64,000 nt of DNA, from the NCBI GenBank assembly GCA_965219705.1, contig OZ244789.1:2542001-2606000 (forward strand). Direction: 5' to 3'. Below, piece by piece: positions 49,887 to 58,119 of the stretch (position 1 is the stretch's first letter; each line of letters opens with the position of its first letter). This DNA comes from JAJECS01 sp965219705 (lineage in GTDB: Bacteria; Chloroflexota; UBA11872). The notes under the pieces were generated by a model. It was not told where the DNA came from. It was given only the letters and a program-made list of their open reading frames with translations, and did not search any database. A program made the translations under genes and the position numbers.

Positions 49887-50732
49887 ATGGCCGTCACGCA
49901 CAGATTCCAGGACATGACCTGGCCCGAGGTCAACGAGGCCGTCACCCGAGGCGTCATTCCATTGCTGCCGGTCGGAACGGTGGAGCAGCACGGGCACCAT
50001 CTCCCCGTCAAGATCGACAACTGGACCTCGACCGAGATTTGCGAAGAGGCGGCCAAGCGATCGGACGGACGCATCATGGTCATGCCGTCGGTGAGCTACG
50101 GCTACACGTCCCACGTGATGGACTTCCCCGGAACGGTGACCATCCACCACGAGACGTTCATCCGCTACGTGGTCGACATCCTGAAGAGCCTGGCGTATCA
50201 GGGGTTCAAGAAGATCATCATGGTCAACGGCCATGGCTCGAACATCAACCCGCTGGAGCTGGCCGCGCGGCGCGCCATGCTCGAGAGCGACGCCTGGGTG
50301 GGCATCGGCGGGTGGTGGCATTTCATGGCCGCCGATCCGGATTTCATGGCGACCTGGCGCGAGTCAGATTTTCCCGGCGGCTGCGCCCATGCCGGCGAAG
50401 CCGAGACGTCGCTGGCGCTCTTCTTCGATCCCGAGATGGTGTACATGGACCTCGCCAAGGACCAGATCACTGAAACCAACCAGCGCAAGTCCAAGTACCA
50501 CTGGGTGGACCTGTGGGCCAGCGGTCCGGTGCGCATGGACGGCTGGACGAGCACCTACACGACTGACGGCACGCAAGGCACGCCCAGCCTCGCGACCGCG
50601 GACAAGGGCCGGCGAATCTTCGAGGAGTCGGTGAACAACATCGTCGAATACGCGGAGGAATTCGCCGCGCGCGAAATGTGCCCGCGCGTGGACCACCACG
50701 GCTCGCCGCCGACGTTCGACCCGCCTGGATAG
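49887..50732 (+). CDS. Creatininase-family amidohydrolase
   Basis: Metal-dependent amidohydrolase of the creatininase/FAPy deformylase family, 281 residues. Ligands are in LLPVGTVEQHGHHLPVKID (Glu, His, Asp), IIMVNGHGSN (His) and HAGEAETSLAL (Glu), in the standard order. The ATG at 49887 has GAGGA six bases before; a TTG lies six bases upstream in frame. It diverges from a PuuE-like deacetylase, so both may work on amides or cyclic ureas. Substrate not readable. Confidence 0.88.
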   Translation: MAVTHRFQDMTWPEVNEAVTRGVIPLLPVGTVEQHGHHLPVKIDNWTSTEICEEAAKRSDGRIMVMPSVSYGYTSHVMDFPGTVTIHHETFIRYVVDILKSLAYQGFKKIIMVNGHGSNINPLELAARRAMLESDAWVGIGGWWHFMAADPDFMATWRESDFPGGCAHAGEAETSLALFFDPEMVYMDLAKDQITETNQRKSKYHWVDLWASGPVRMDGWTSTYTTDGTQGTPSLATADKGRRIFEESVNNIVEYAEEFAAREMCPRVDHHGSPPTFDPPG

Positions 50733-50759
50733 CCGGCGGCGCGGCGGGGCTGCGCGCCG

Positions 50760-51371
50760 TTAGATCGCGTAGCCCTCGGCGACGGTGGTACGGATGTAGC
50801 GGATGGAGTAGTGCGTGTCGTCGGGCCATGAATCGGTCGCCCACGCCGGAACTGCCCCGAGGCCGGCGACGCGCACCGTTTTGGACGGCGGGATCTCCAG
50901 CACTGCGCAGCTCATGCCGGCGACGGGCAGCGCGTCGGAACGGCCCCCTTGCTCCAGGAGATCGGCGCGCAGGTGCATGCCCCACAGGTTGTCGATGCGA
51001 TACCGCACCGGCAGCGCGTGCTCGACTTCCCCATCGTGCCGGAAGCCTGGGATCGTGTCGGCCTCAAGCAGAATCGATCCCGGCGGCGTGCAGGCGCTGC
51101 CCATGACGGCCACCCGCACCATGGGCTCGTCTTCGTGGATCACGATCCAGTCGGATGGGATCTGGGTCGACGCCGTGGAGCCGTCGGTGGTCTTGATCGG
51201 GAACAGCTCCATGCCGTGGCGCTCGCCGCCGATCCAGACGCGATCGACGTCGACGTTCGGGTAGTTGAACGGAAACTCGTACTCATAGGTCCTGAGCATG
51301 AGCTCGCGTTTCTCGCGAACGGGGTCGTGGGGGTATCCGGGGATCCGTCGATCTGCTGCGACTTGCGTCAT
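50760..51371 (-). CDS. Uncharacterised beta-rich protein
   Basis: This 203-residue protein is not recognised. It is cytosolic, without membrane segments or cysteine motifs, rich in short strands (MVRVAVMGSACTPPGSILLE; VEHALPVRYRIDNLWGMHLR; KTVRVAGLGAVPAWATDSW). The N-terminus has aromatic FPFNYPNVDVDRVWIGGE. It lies 84 bp downstream of the ABC ATPase gene on the same strand and could be the last gene of the thiamine-pyrimidine operon, or an independent gene. No function is claimed. Confidence 0.5.
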   Translation of the reverse strand: MTQVAADRRIPGYPHDPVREKRELMLRTYEYEFPFNYPNVDVDRVWIGGERHGMELFPIKTTDGSTASTQIPSDWIVIHEDEPMVRVAVMGSACTPPGSILLEADTIPGFRHDGEVEHALPVRYRIDNLWGMHLRADLLEQGGRSDALPVAGMSCAVLEIPPSKTVRVAGLGAVPAWATDSWPDDTHYSIRYIRTTVAEGYAI

Positions 51372-51455
51372 CTGATGCTCCGCCGTTGGGCGTGACTGCT
51401 GGCGACCGGAGCATAGGGAGCGCCGGGCGGCCTTTGCAACGGCCGGGCGGCCTGG

Positions 51456-52277
51456 CTAGGCGCCGCGGTCAGGTCGATTGGCGGCCGATCGCCTTTGGGT
51501 TTCGGCCAGCAGGGCACGCAGCAGCGTTCGCTTGGCGTCCACGAACGGCGGCGAGGTGGTCATCTCGCGCTTGCGCGGCCGCGGCAGGTCGATGGCCAGC
51601 TCGAGCTTCATCGTTCCGGGCCGGCGGGTCATCACGTAGACGCGGTCGGACAGGAAGATCGCCTCCTCGACGTCGTGGGTGACGAACAGGACCGTCTTGC
51701 CCAGCTCGGTCCAGATGTCCAGCAGCCACTCCTGCATCTCGCCGCGGGTCAGGGCGTCCAGCGCGCCGAATGGCTCGTCGAGGAGCAGGGTTTCGCGGTC
51801 CAGCAGGATGGTGCGCAGCATGGCGGCGCGTTGCCGCATGCCGCCGGAGAGCATGTGGGGGTAGGCGCCGGCGAAGCCCTCCAAGCCGAATCGATCGAGC
51901 TGCGCCAGCGCCCGTTCTTTGCGGTCGGGTTCCCCGCGCAGTTCCGGCCCGAGCACGGCGTTTTCCAGGGTCGTCCGCCAGGGCAGCAGCAGGTCGCGCT
52001 GCGGCATGTGCGCCACGAGGCCCGTGCGGCCCATGGCCGGGCGACCGTCGACGGCAATCTCGCCGGTACTGGGACGATTGATACCCGCGATCAGGTTGAG
52101 CATCGTGCTTTTGCCGCAGCCGCTCGGTCCGATCACCGACACGAACTCGCCCCGCGCCACGGTGAGGTTGACGTCATGCAACGCCTCGACGCGCAGGCCG
52201 CGCTCGACATAGGTCGCCTGGACGCCGCGCAGCGCCACGGCCGGGGGCGCCGCGGCGCTGCCGGGCGGCGGGCTCAC
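51456..52277 (-). CDS. ABC transporter ATPase, thiamine-precursor uptake
   Basis: Nucleotide-binding subunit of a nitrate/taurine/HMP-type importer, 273 residues. Walker A SVIGPSGCGKSTML, Q-loop MPQRDLLLPWRTTLENA, signature MLSGGMRQRAAML, Walker B LLLDEPFGALD and H-loop FVTHDVEEA are all intact. It starts at GTG 52277, 16 bp after the binding-protein gene. The order lipoprotein-permease-ATPase under a TPP riboswitch identifies a ThiXYZ-like system for hydroxymethylpyrimidine or its precursors. Confidence 0.92.
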   Translation of the reverse strand: MSPPPGSAAAPPAVALRGVQATYVERGLRVEALHDVNLTVARGEFVSVIGPSGCGKSTMLNLIAGINRPSTGEIAVDGRPAMGRTGLVAHMPQRDLLLPWRTTLENAVLGPELRGEPDRKERALAQLDRFGLEGFAGAYPHMLSGGMRQRAAMLRTILLDRETLLLDEPFGALDALTRGEMQEWLLDIWTELGKTVLFVTHDVEEAIFLSDRVYVMTRRPGTMKLELAIDLPRPRKREMTTSPPFVDAKRTLLRALLAETQRRSAANRPDRGA

Positions 52278-52293
52278 GACGGGCTCCGTGGCC

Positions 52294-53286
52294 TCAGGCG
52301 TTCTCGATAAACGAGTTGTCGAAAGCGTCGTTGGGGTTGATCGCGCGGTCGAGCAAGTCGTACTCCACCAGCCAGTTGGCGTAGCCCAACCAGGTCTCGC
52401 GTGTTTGCTCGCCCCAGCGACCGGCGTCTTCCGCGTAGCGCGGGCTGAGCCAGGTCTGGCTGGCGCGGACGAGGTCCGCGTCGATTCCGTCGACGGCCTT
52501 GATCAGCGTGTCGGCTGCGCGCGTCGGCTCGTCGATGGCCAGCTCGTAGCCGCGGGCCGTTGCGCGCACGAAGCGCTGCACGACGTCCGGGTTGTCGGCG
52601 ATCATCGCCTCACTGGTCGCGAGCACCGGCGTGTAGTAGTCCGGGATGCAGTCGAGGTCGGTGAGGCGGATGTAGTCGAGCTCGAAGCCTTGGAGCTGAG
52701 CGCGAATGCCGTCCCAGGCCTCGAATATCCACACGAAGTCCACGTCCCCGCGCTCCCAGGCGGCGAAGTAGTCGACGGCCCCGATGTCGACGAACTCGAC
52801 TTGGTTGATGTCGCCGCCGTCGCACTGCATGAGCGCCGTAAGCACCTGCCGCTCCGGCCCCCATCCAAAAGCCCCGTACTTCTTGCCCGCAAAGTCGCGT
52901 GGTCGCCGGATGTTGCGGTCTGCCGGCGAGGCGAAGCCCGACGTGTTGTGCTGGATGATGGCCGCCAGCGACACGAGCGGAACGTTCTCCGAGCGCGCCA
53001 GGGTCACCTCTTCCTGAAAGCTGATGCCGAAGTCGGCGGCCCCGCCGGCGACGGCCAGCGCGGCACCCGATACTCCGGGCTCGACGATCGAGACTTGCAG
53101 ATTCTCGTCGTCATAGAACCCGAAATCGCGGGCGACGTAGATCCCGGTGTGATTGGTGTTGGGGACCCAGTCCAGCATCAGCGTGACGGACGCGGGTTCC
53201 TTGGGCGACTCGCCGCAGGCTGCCACGAGCGGTACCGCCGCGGCTCCCAGCATCAACCCCAACGTCCGGCGTCGCGAAATCCTCAT
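52294..53286 (-). CDS. Thi5/NMT1-like substrate-binding lipoprotein
   Basis: Periplasmic-binding-protein type II fold, 330 residues, of the ThiY/NMT1 family that binds pyrimidine precursors of thiamine. A signal with RR and lipobox (SRRRTLGLMLGAAAVPLVAAC, Cys about 24) implies a lipoprotein, perhaps Tat-exported. LMLDWVPNTNHTGIYVARDFG is the family hallmark, then VAGGAADFGISFQEE and FVDIGAVDYFAAWERGDVDF. Its ATG overlaps the permease stop (ATGA). The TPP riboswitch upstream supports the substrate class. Confidence 0.92.
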   Translation of the reverse strand: MRISRRRTLGLMLGAAAVPLVAACGESPKEPASVTLMLDWVPNTNHTGIYVARDFGFYDDENLQVSIVEPGVSGAALAVAGGAADFGISFQEEVTLARSENVPLVSLAAIIQHNTSGFASPADRNIRRPRDFAGKKYGAFGWGPERQVLTALMQCDGGDINQVEFVDIGAVDYFAAWERGDVDFVWIFEAWDGIRAQLQGFELDYIRLTDLDCIPDYYTPVLATSEAMIADNPDVVQRFVRATARGYELAIDEPTRAADTLIKAVDGIDADLVRASQTWLSPRYAEDAGRWGEQTRETWLGYANWLVEYDLLDRAINPNDAFDNSFIENA

Positions 53287-54077
53287 GGTGCGGTCTCCTC
53301 CTTGGCGGCCGTCCACGGTGCGATGGTCCGGCCCACGAGCTCAACGCAGACAAACAGCCCGATGCTGAGCACTGCGATGACGGCGATCACGGCAAAAACT
53401 TGGTCGGTCTGAAATGAATTCGACGCCCGCAAGAGGTAGAGCCCCAGGCCTTGACTGGCCCCGGTCCACTCCGCGATGACGGCGCCGATCACGCTGTAGG
53501 TGGCGGCGATCTTCATGCCCGAGATCACCGACGGCACCGCGGCGGGCAGGCGGACTTTGACGAAGAGCTGCCGGTCGCTGGCCCCCATGCCGCGCACGAG
53601 ATCGAGCATCTCCCGGTCTGCCGCCCGCAGTCCGCCAACCGTCGCCACGACGATTGGAAAGAAGCACACCAAGGCGACGACCAACACCTTGGGCAGCAGC
53701 CCGAATCCGAACCAGATGGCCAGCAGCGGCGCCAGCGCAAACGTCGGCACGGTCTGCGAGGCGACCAGCAGCGGGTAGATCGCGCGGCGCGCCAGCCCCC
53801 AGCGATCGATCGCGGCGGCCAGCGCCACCGCCGATGCCAGGGCCAACGCGTATCCCGCGGCGGCGGCCGTCACCGTGGCCGCCACGTGGGGACCGAGCAC
53901 CGGTGCGGCCTCGCCAAACGACGCGGCAATGGCCGACGGCGCCGGCAGCAGCCACGGCGGCATTTCGGTGGCCCGTGACACGAGCTCCCAGAGCGCCAGC
54001 AGGCCGGCAATCAGCAGGATCGCCGGTCCAAACGCGCGCAGGTGGCGGGTCATCTTGCTCAGCGCCCCGGTTCTCAC
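53283..54077 (-). CDS. ABC transporter permease, thiamine-precursor uptake
   Basis: Inner-membrane permease of 264 residues with about six hydrophobic segments (AILLIAGLLALWELVSRA; LLPKVLVVALVCFFPIVVA; VFAVIAVIAVLSIGLFVCVE). The EAA loop for ATPase contact is LVRGMGASDRQLFVKVRLPAAVP. GTG 54077 is supported by GGAGG eight bases upstream. It overlaps the binding-protein ATG. It is separated from the thiamine-binding gene by 238 bp of repeats, yet remains downstream of the same riboswitch. Confidence 0.9.
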   Translation of the reverse strand: MRTGALSKMTRHLRAFGPAILLIAGLLALWELVSRATEMPPWLLPAPSAIAASFGEAAPVLGPHVAATVTAAAAGYALALASAVALAAAIDRWGLARRAIYPLLVASQTVPTFALAPLLAIWFGFGLLPKVLVVALVCFFPIVVATVGGLRAADREMLDLVRGMGASDRQLFVKVRLPAAVPSVISGMKIAATYSVIGAVIAEWTGASQGLGLYLLRASNSFQTDQVFAVIAVIAVLSIGLFVCVELVGRTIAPWTAAKEETAP

Positions 54078-54093
54078 TCCGAAAGCCTCCGGC

Positions 54094-54177
54094 TGTCATT
54101 CCGACCGGCGAAAGGAGTCTCCAGCCGCTGCGGCTCTTTCCCTGCCCTTGAGATTCCTCGCCGGGCTCGGAATGACA
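54094..54177. repeat. 84-bp MITE-like element with 11-bp terminal inverted repeats
   Basis: TGTCATTCCGA (54094-54104) and TCGGAATGACA (54167-54177) are perfect 11-bp inverted ends. Inside, CCGGCGAAAGGAGTCT and AGATTCCTCGCCGG continue the symmetry, so the element can fold as one long hairpin. No coding capacity. It sits within an operon between the thiamine-binding gene and the permease gene, in line with transcription. Confidence 0.7.
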
Positions 54178-54285
54178 GGGTTGTAGGGGCGCGGCACGAC
54201 AATGTTGTGGAGGCTCGGCATGACGGGGTTGTCGGGGCGCTGAGAGCCAAGGTTGTAGGGGCGGTTCGCGAACCGCCCTTCCGTG
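54178..54285. repeat. Degenerate GTAGGGGCG repeats with GCGGTTCGCGAACCGC palindrome
   Basis: GGGTTGTAGGGGCGCGGC, GTTGTGGAGGCTCGGCATGA, GGGTTGTCGGGGCGCTGA and GGTTGTAGGGGCGG recur at about 20-35 base intervals. The last one is continuous with the palindrome GGGGCGGTTCGCGAACCGCCC (54258-54278), the fourth copy in the window. The array separates two genes of one operon. Confidence 0.6.
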
Positions 54286-54315
54286 GAAGGCAGAGCTGAC
54301 GTGCCTTGGGCTTGC

Positions 54316-54621
54316 TCACTCGCGTGCTCCGTGCCGGAACGGCGCGGTCTTCTCGTGCATGGACGCAAGGCCCGCCGGGTCCTCGATCATGCGGACGTTG
54401 GTCTGGACGGGGCCGTCAGCCAACTCGATGGCCGCGCGGTGAGCCCGCGCGGCGATGTCGAGCAGCTCCGGCAGCGAGTCGCCCTCGATGGTGGTCTCCA
54501 TGGGGCCGACCTCGTGCGCGACGCCGCTGCCGCGGATCACGGCAATTGCCGCGTCGATAGCTGCCAGCGCGTCGGGCGCGTTCAGCGGCAGCACCTGGAG
54601 GGCCAGCGTCGCTCGGGGCAT
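54316..54621 (-). CDS. MTH1187/YkoF-type thiamine-binding protein
   Basis: Small ferredoxin-like-fold protein of 101 residues in the MTH1187 (DUF77)/YkoF family. ATLALQVLPLNAPDALAAID gives the first strand and helix, and VAHEVGPMETTIEGDSLPEL holds the ExxPMxTxxEG-type signature. Family members bind thiamine or its pyrimidine. The ATG at 54621 lies 18 bases after the T-run of an intrinsic terminator and directly downstream of a TPP riboswitch. First gene of the thiamine-precursor uptake operon. Confidence 0.88.
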   Translation of the reverse strand: MPRATLALQVLPLNAPDALAAIDAAIAVIRGSGVAHEVGPMETTIEGDSLPELLDIAARAHRAAIELADGPVQTNVRMIEDPAGLASMHEKTAPFRHGARE

Positions 54622-54639
54622 CGGTTCACCGCCATCAAC

Positions 54640-54670
54640 AAAAAGACCGCAGATTCGGTGGAACCTGCGG
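54640..54670 (-). terminator. Riboswitch-controlled intrinsic terminator
   Basis: On the minus strand CCGCAG (54670-54665) pairs with CTGCGG (54652-54647), extended by three inner pairs around a four-base loop, followed by TCTTTTTG. The 5' arm contains CAGGTTCC (54667-54660), the perfect complement of GGAACCTG in the TPP aptamer, so terminator and aptamer-derived antiterminator exclude each other. Confidence 0.85.
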
Positions 54671-54677
54671 CAGCCAA

Positions 54678-54778
<101 letters not shown>

Positions 54779-54870
54779 ATCGAAGAGGTCAACCTAAGGA
54801 TACGACACGGGTGGCTTGGGCGCCTGTCGCCGTATTATTCGGGGCGGCGCCCTCAAGCGGTCTTGCGAAC

Positions 54871-55269
54871 CTAACGCCCCGCGCGATTTGTGTCCGGCTG
54901 CCAGTCACGGATCAGGGCGGTCTCCAGATCGCGGGTCTCCCGCTCGCCGGTGGTGAACGCCGTCGAGAACTCCACCTGATCGCGAAACAATCGCAACTCG
55001 CGCCGCAGCGTAGGATTCGTCTCGTTGGTCAGATGATCAAGGAGGCGCCGCCGCACGCACGTAGTGGACATGCCCAGATACAGGCGTTCGTGGCCGCCCT
55101 CGGTCTCGGCCGCCAGCCAGAGGGCGTACAGCCCGAAGCGGTCCCGCGGCAGCCGCCGCACTTCTTGGCGAGTGAATGGGCGCAGGCCTCGCTCTAGCTG
55201 ATATTTCGCGGCAAATGGCGTCATTGCGTCGCTTTCATCGCCGGGCTCTCCGGTGTCCGACTCACGCAT
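54871..55269 (-). CDS. GIY-YIG endonuclease-domain protein
   Basis: Single-domain GIY-YIG nuclease of 132 residues. The motif residues are all present: GLY (46-48), YLG (64-66), Arg in CVRRRLLDH (73-75), catalytic E116 in DLETALI and Asn128 in PDTN. About 40 N-terminal residues precede the domain. It starts 2 bp after the DUF1156 methylase stop and is the third gene of the DUF499-DUF1156 operon. It lacks UvrC, Slx1 or homing-endonuclease extensions. Its tight coupling suggests that it is the cleaving component of that system. Confidence 0.85.
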   Translation of the reverse strand: MRESDTGEPGDESDAMTPFAAKYQLERGLRPFTRQEVRRLPRDRFGLYALWLAAETEGGHERLYLGMSTTCVRRRLLDHLTNETNPTLRRELRLFRDQVEFSTAFTTGERETRDLETALIRDWQPDTNRAGR

Positions 55270-55271
55270 CG

Positions 55272-58100
55272 CTAAACGCTATGCAGGTCCAACGCGACTT
55301 GAGACGGTTCCGCGGCCTGGTGTTGCGCTTCGTCGCGGATTTGCGGCCATGCCGTGACGAGGGTATTGAAGATGTGCGCGTTGGCGGAATCGCCGGCGCG
55401 GTCGTAGTGGCTGTAAAGCAGGCGCGCCAGGCGCTCGGCGGCCTCGATGTCGCCTCTCATGACCTGCACCACCTGGGCCGCACCGGCCACACCTGCGCCG
55501 TACTCTCGGGTCAAGTGCCAGGCCATGCGATGGCAGCCTTCCCAGGCTGCCATGGGGCCGCGCGGCCAGCGTCGATCGTGGTGATAGTCGTCCAATGGCC
55601 GTAGCCGCACTAGGCCGCGCGCGGCGGTCAGCAGGTCGTCACCGGCCAGATCCTCCACGACCACATTGCTTGCCTGCGACAGCACCTCGGCGTCGCCGAA
55701 CCTGCCCTCGGCGTGGCCGTGTTGCCGCAGCCAGCGCAGGCAGAAGCGCGTTTTGGCATCAAGCTCGCCTTCCTGCCGTTCCTCGTAGTTGTCGACGACC
55801 TGGTTTATGGCGGCCAGCGCCTCGCGCACGGTCACAGGCTCGCCGCTGATCGCCTCCACGCGCCGGTAGCGGGAATAGACCTGCATGCCGGGCCCGATGG
55901 CCGCCTGCGCCAGGTCGGTAGGTGCGATGTGCCCCTCGCGGGTGAGCTGGTCTAGTGCAGTCGGCAGTTCGCGCGCCAATTGGTCCAGGAACTGACGCCG
56001 GGTACCGACCGGAGCATCCGGCGGACGCTGACGGCAGACTAGTACTACCGATGAGGCTAGCGAGTTGGCGCTTATGGCATTCGGGCGTCCGGTCCGCTCG
56101 GTCCGCATCGGCCAGGTGCCCACGATCTGGAACCCAGCCTGAATAGCGGCATTCAGCATGGTCTCCCAGCCGGTGGAGGCTCTGCCTTCTCGCATCTCTT
56201 CCTGCTGCTTGTACGCATAGAAGACGGCTACGGGAAAGTTGCTGCTGCCACTCTCACGCATCCGCGCCAGCGCCTGGCCGAGCAAATCCTCAAACCGTTC
56301 CCCCGGTTGCTCAAACCTGAATCGATTGGCGACTATCTCTTCGTGCTTAGGCGCCAGGATGCCGGTAAAGAGGTCCGGGTAACTGTCACGCAGTAGTTGT
56401 CGCAGCCATACGTAGAAGAAATCTGAAGAATCAGCATAGTGAATATTGTCGTAGTACGGTGGATCGGTAACGATGATTGGCCTTGTTCTGGAATGGATAT
56501 TTCTTGCCGCATCTGCCTGGCTGGTTTCTCCTGAATTACTGCTGGCTGGCAGGCTTTCGACGGCCTCAGAAACCCATTCAATCTGCGCCATCCAATTCTG
56601 GGTTGAAGCTGAGAAGATATTTACTTCGGCATAATCCCACATCATCGGGATTCCTTGACTTGAAAAAACACCGGCGACTTTGTCGCCGGTGTTTTGCCAG
56701 CGCGAGAAACTGGAGCAGCTAGCTATTGCCCTACCGACAGCTAGAGACAAATAAGTATATAAAGCTTCGATATACTCGGGGTTATCGGAACTTTCGTGAA
56801 TCTGATTTCTGGTTTGCATCAACGCGTCGCTTACTGCAGTCAACCCGCTTAGCTGGCGCTTGGTAAAAAGAAGATGCCATTCGGTAAAGCCGTAAACCTG
56901 CGCACTGATGCTTCGCGCCTTTTTAGGCAAGCTCCCGCCTGGCCGCCACTCAGGTTCGGCTTGCCGCGCCGCCTGGACATGCACATCGTCGGGTGAAATA
57001 AACAGCCGCTTGCGATTCCCCTCGGCCACGATGGCCGTCATCTGCTCGTCCATTTCGCCGGCCCGGGCCCGCTCGCGAACGTAGGCCAGCGGGGCGGCGC
57101 TGCTGCAGGCCAGGCAGACGGCGCCCTTGCGGCTGACGGTTTCGCCCGGTGGCACCCCTTCAGGGTGGTCCTGGACGACAAAGGCAATCGTCTTGGCCTC
57201 GCGGTCGATCAGCGGGCGCGTCCAGTGCCGATTGCCCTTCTTCGTCGACAGTTGGAAGGTGCGCATGAGCGGCATTCGCACGCCGCAGGCCGGATTGGGG
57301 CAAGGGATGGTGCGCGCCCACAGCCAGGCGATCACGGTTGCCTCGCCACCCTCCGGCAGCCTGATTTTCGGATACAGATGGCCGATCCGCCTGTAAGCCT
57401 CGTCGCGCAACCAGCGCCCGTAGTAGCGGATGTCGTCGGCCAGGCCGGCCGCGCCGCGCCAGGCGACTTGCCGCGCCTTGCGTCCCTTGCCAATGGTCAT
57501 GCCCATGCGGTCCGCCTCCGGGTTGACCGGCGGCTGGTCCCTGAACTTGGGCGGGAGCTCGATAAGGGCCTTGTTGATGAGCACCGCTAGCGGATTGAGG
57601 TCCGAGGCAATGGCCCTCAAGCCGAGCCGCTGCGCTTCCAGTGGAATCGAGCCGCCGCCGGCAAATGGGTCGTGCAGCGGCGGCGCGTGCTCGCGCAGAT
57701 ACTTCAGCACTCTGTCGGAGTCCGTCGGCGCTGCTTCGCCCCGCCCACGCGCCAGCGAGCGGGCGATTTCGAGGCGCGCCTCGTTCAGCACGCCGTCCTG
57801 GCTGTCCGGTTGCACGTTCTCCCAGACCACCAATCGCTCGATCAATGCGTGCAGCCGCTGCCGCTCCGCCTGCTGCTCCTCTTTAGTCGCAAACTCCTCA
57901 GGCCAGTCCTCTGGATCGTCTACCAGGCTGGCAAAGATCACGGCTCGGCAGGCTGCCAGCGGCCGCCGCGCCCAATACAGGTGCAGCGTGGACGGATGCC
58001 CATGCCGCAACGACTTCTCCCGCGCCGACTCTTTGTTGATCGCGGCCAGCGGCAGATCGACTTCGATCAGCTTGCGGCGCGGCTTGGACTCAACGGACAT
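55272..58100 (-). CDS. DUF1156-type adenine-specific DNA methylase
   Basis: Large methylase of 942 residues. The N-terminus RKLIEVDLPLAAINKES ... KSLRHGHPSTLHLYWARRPL is the DUF1156 hallmark. SAM-binding DPFAGGGSIPLEAQRLG lies near 143-159. A zinc-binding insert has PCPNPACGVRMPL and KGAVCLACSS. The catalytic motif DPPYYDN is near 546-552, so motif I precedes IV with a long spacer. The SD GGGGAG precedes the ATG. The segment around the catalytic motif is AT-rich (25 of 60 G+C at 56401-56460). It is paired with a DUF499 ATPase upstream and a GIY-YIG nuclease downstream. Confidence 0.92.
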   Translation of the reverse strand: MSVESKPRRKLIEVDLPLAAINKESAREKSLRHGHPSTLHLYWARRPLAACRAVIFASLVDDPEDWPEEFATKEEQQAERQRLHALIERLVVWENVQPDSQDGVLNEARLEIARSLARGRGEAAPTDSDRVLKYLREHAPPLHDPFAGGGSIPLEAQRLGLRAIASDLNPLAVLINKALIELPPKFRDQPPVNPEADRMGMTIGKGRKARQVAWRGAAGLADDIRYYGRWLRDEAYRRIGHLYPKIRLPEGGEATVIAWLWARTIPCPNPACGVRMPLMRTFQLSTKKGNRHWTRPLIDREAKTIAFVVQDHPEGVPPGETVSRKGAVCLACSSAAPLAYVRERARAGEMDEQMTAIVAEGNRKRLFISPDDVHVQAARQAEPEWRPGGSLPKKARSISAQVYGFTEWHLLFTKRQLSGLTAVSDALMQTRNQIHESSDNPEYIEALYTYLSLAVGRAIASCSSFSRWQNTGDKVAGVFSSQGIPMMWDYAEVNIFSASTQNWMAQIEWVSEAVESLPASSNSGETSQADAARNIHSRTRPIIVTDPPYYDNIHYADSSDFFYVWLRQLLRDSYPDLFTGILAPKHEEIVANRFRFEQPGERFEDLLGQALARMRESGSSNFPVAVFYAYKQQEEMREGRASTGWETMLNAAIQAGFQIVGTWPMRTERTGRPNAISANSLASSVVLVCRQRPPDAPVGTRRQFLDQLARELPTALDQLTREGHIAPTDLAQAAIGPGMQVYSRYRRVEAISGEPVTVREALAAINQVVDNYEERQEGELDAKTRFCLRWLRQHGHAEGRFGDAEVLSQASNVVVEDLAGDDLLTAARGLVRLRPLDDYHHDRRWPRGPMAAWEGCHRMAWHLTREYGAGVAGAAQVVQVMRGDIEAAERLARLLYSHYDRAGDSANAHIFNTLVTAWPQIRDEAQHQAAEPSQVALDLHSV

Positions 58101-58119
58101 GCGTCAATGCTCCCCAGAG

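Noticed and set aside
49694..50083. 130-residue N-terminal extension of the deacetylase
   Set aside because: It overlaps the creatininase gene on the other strand and has no signal peptide or domain; the Met at 49693 has a ribosome binding site.
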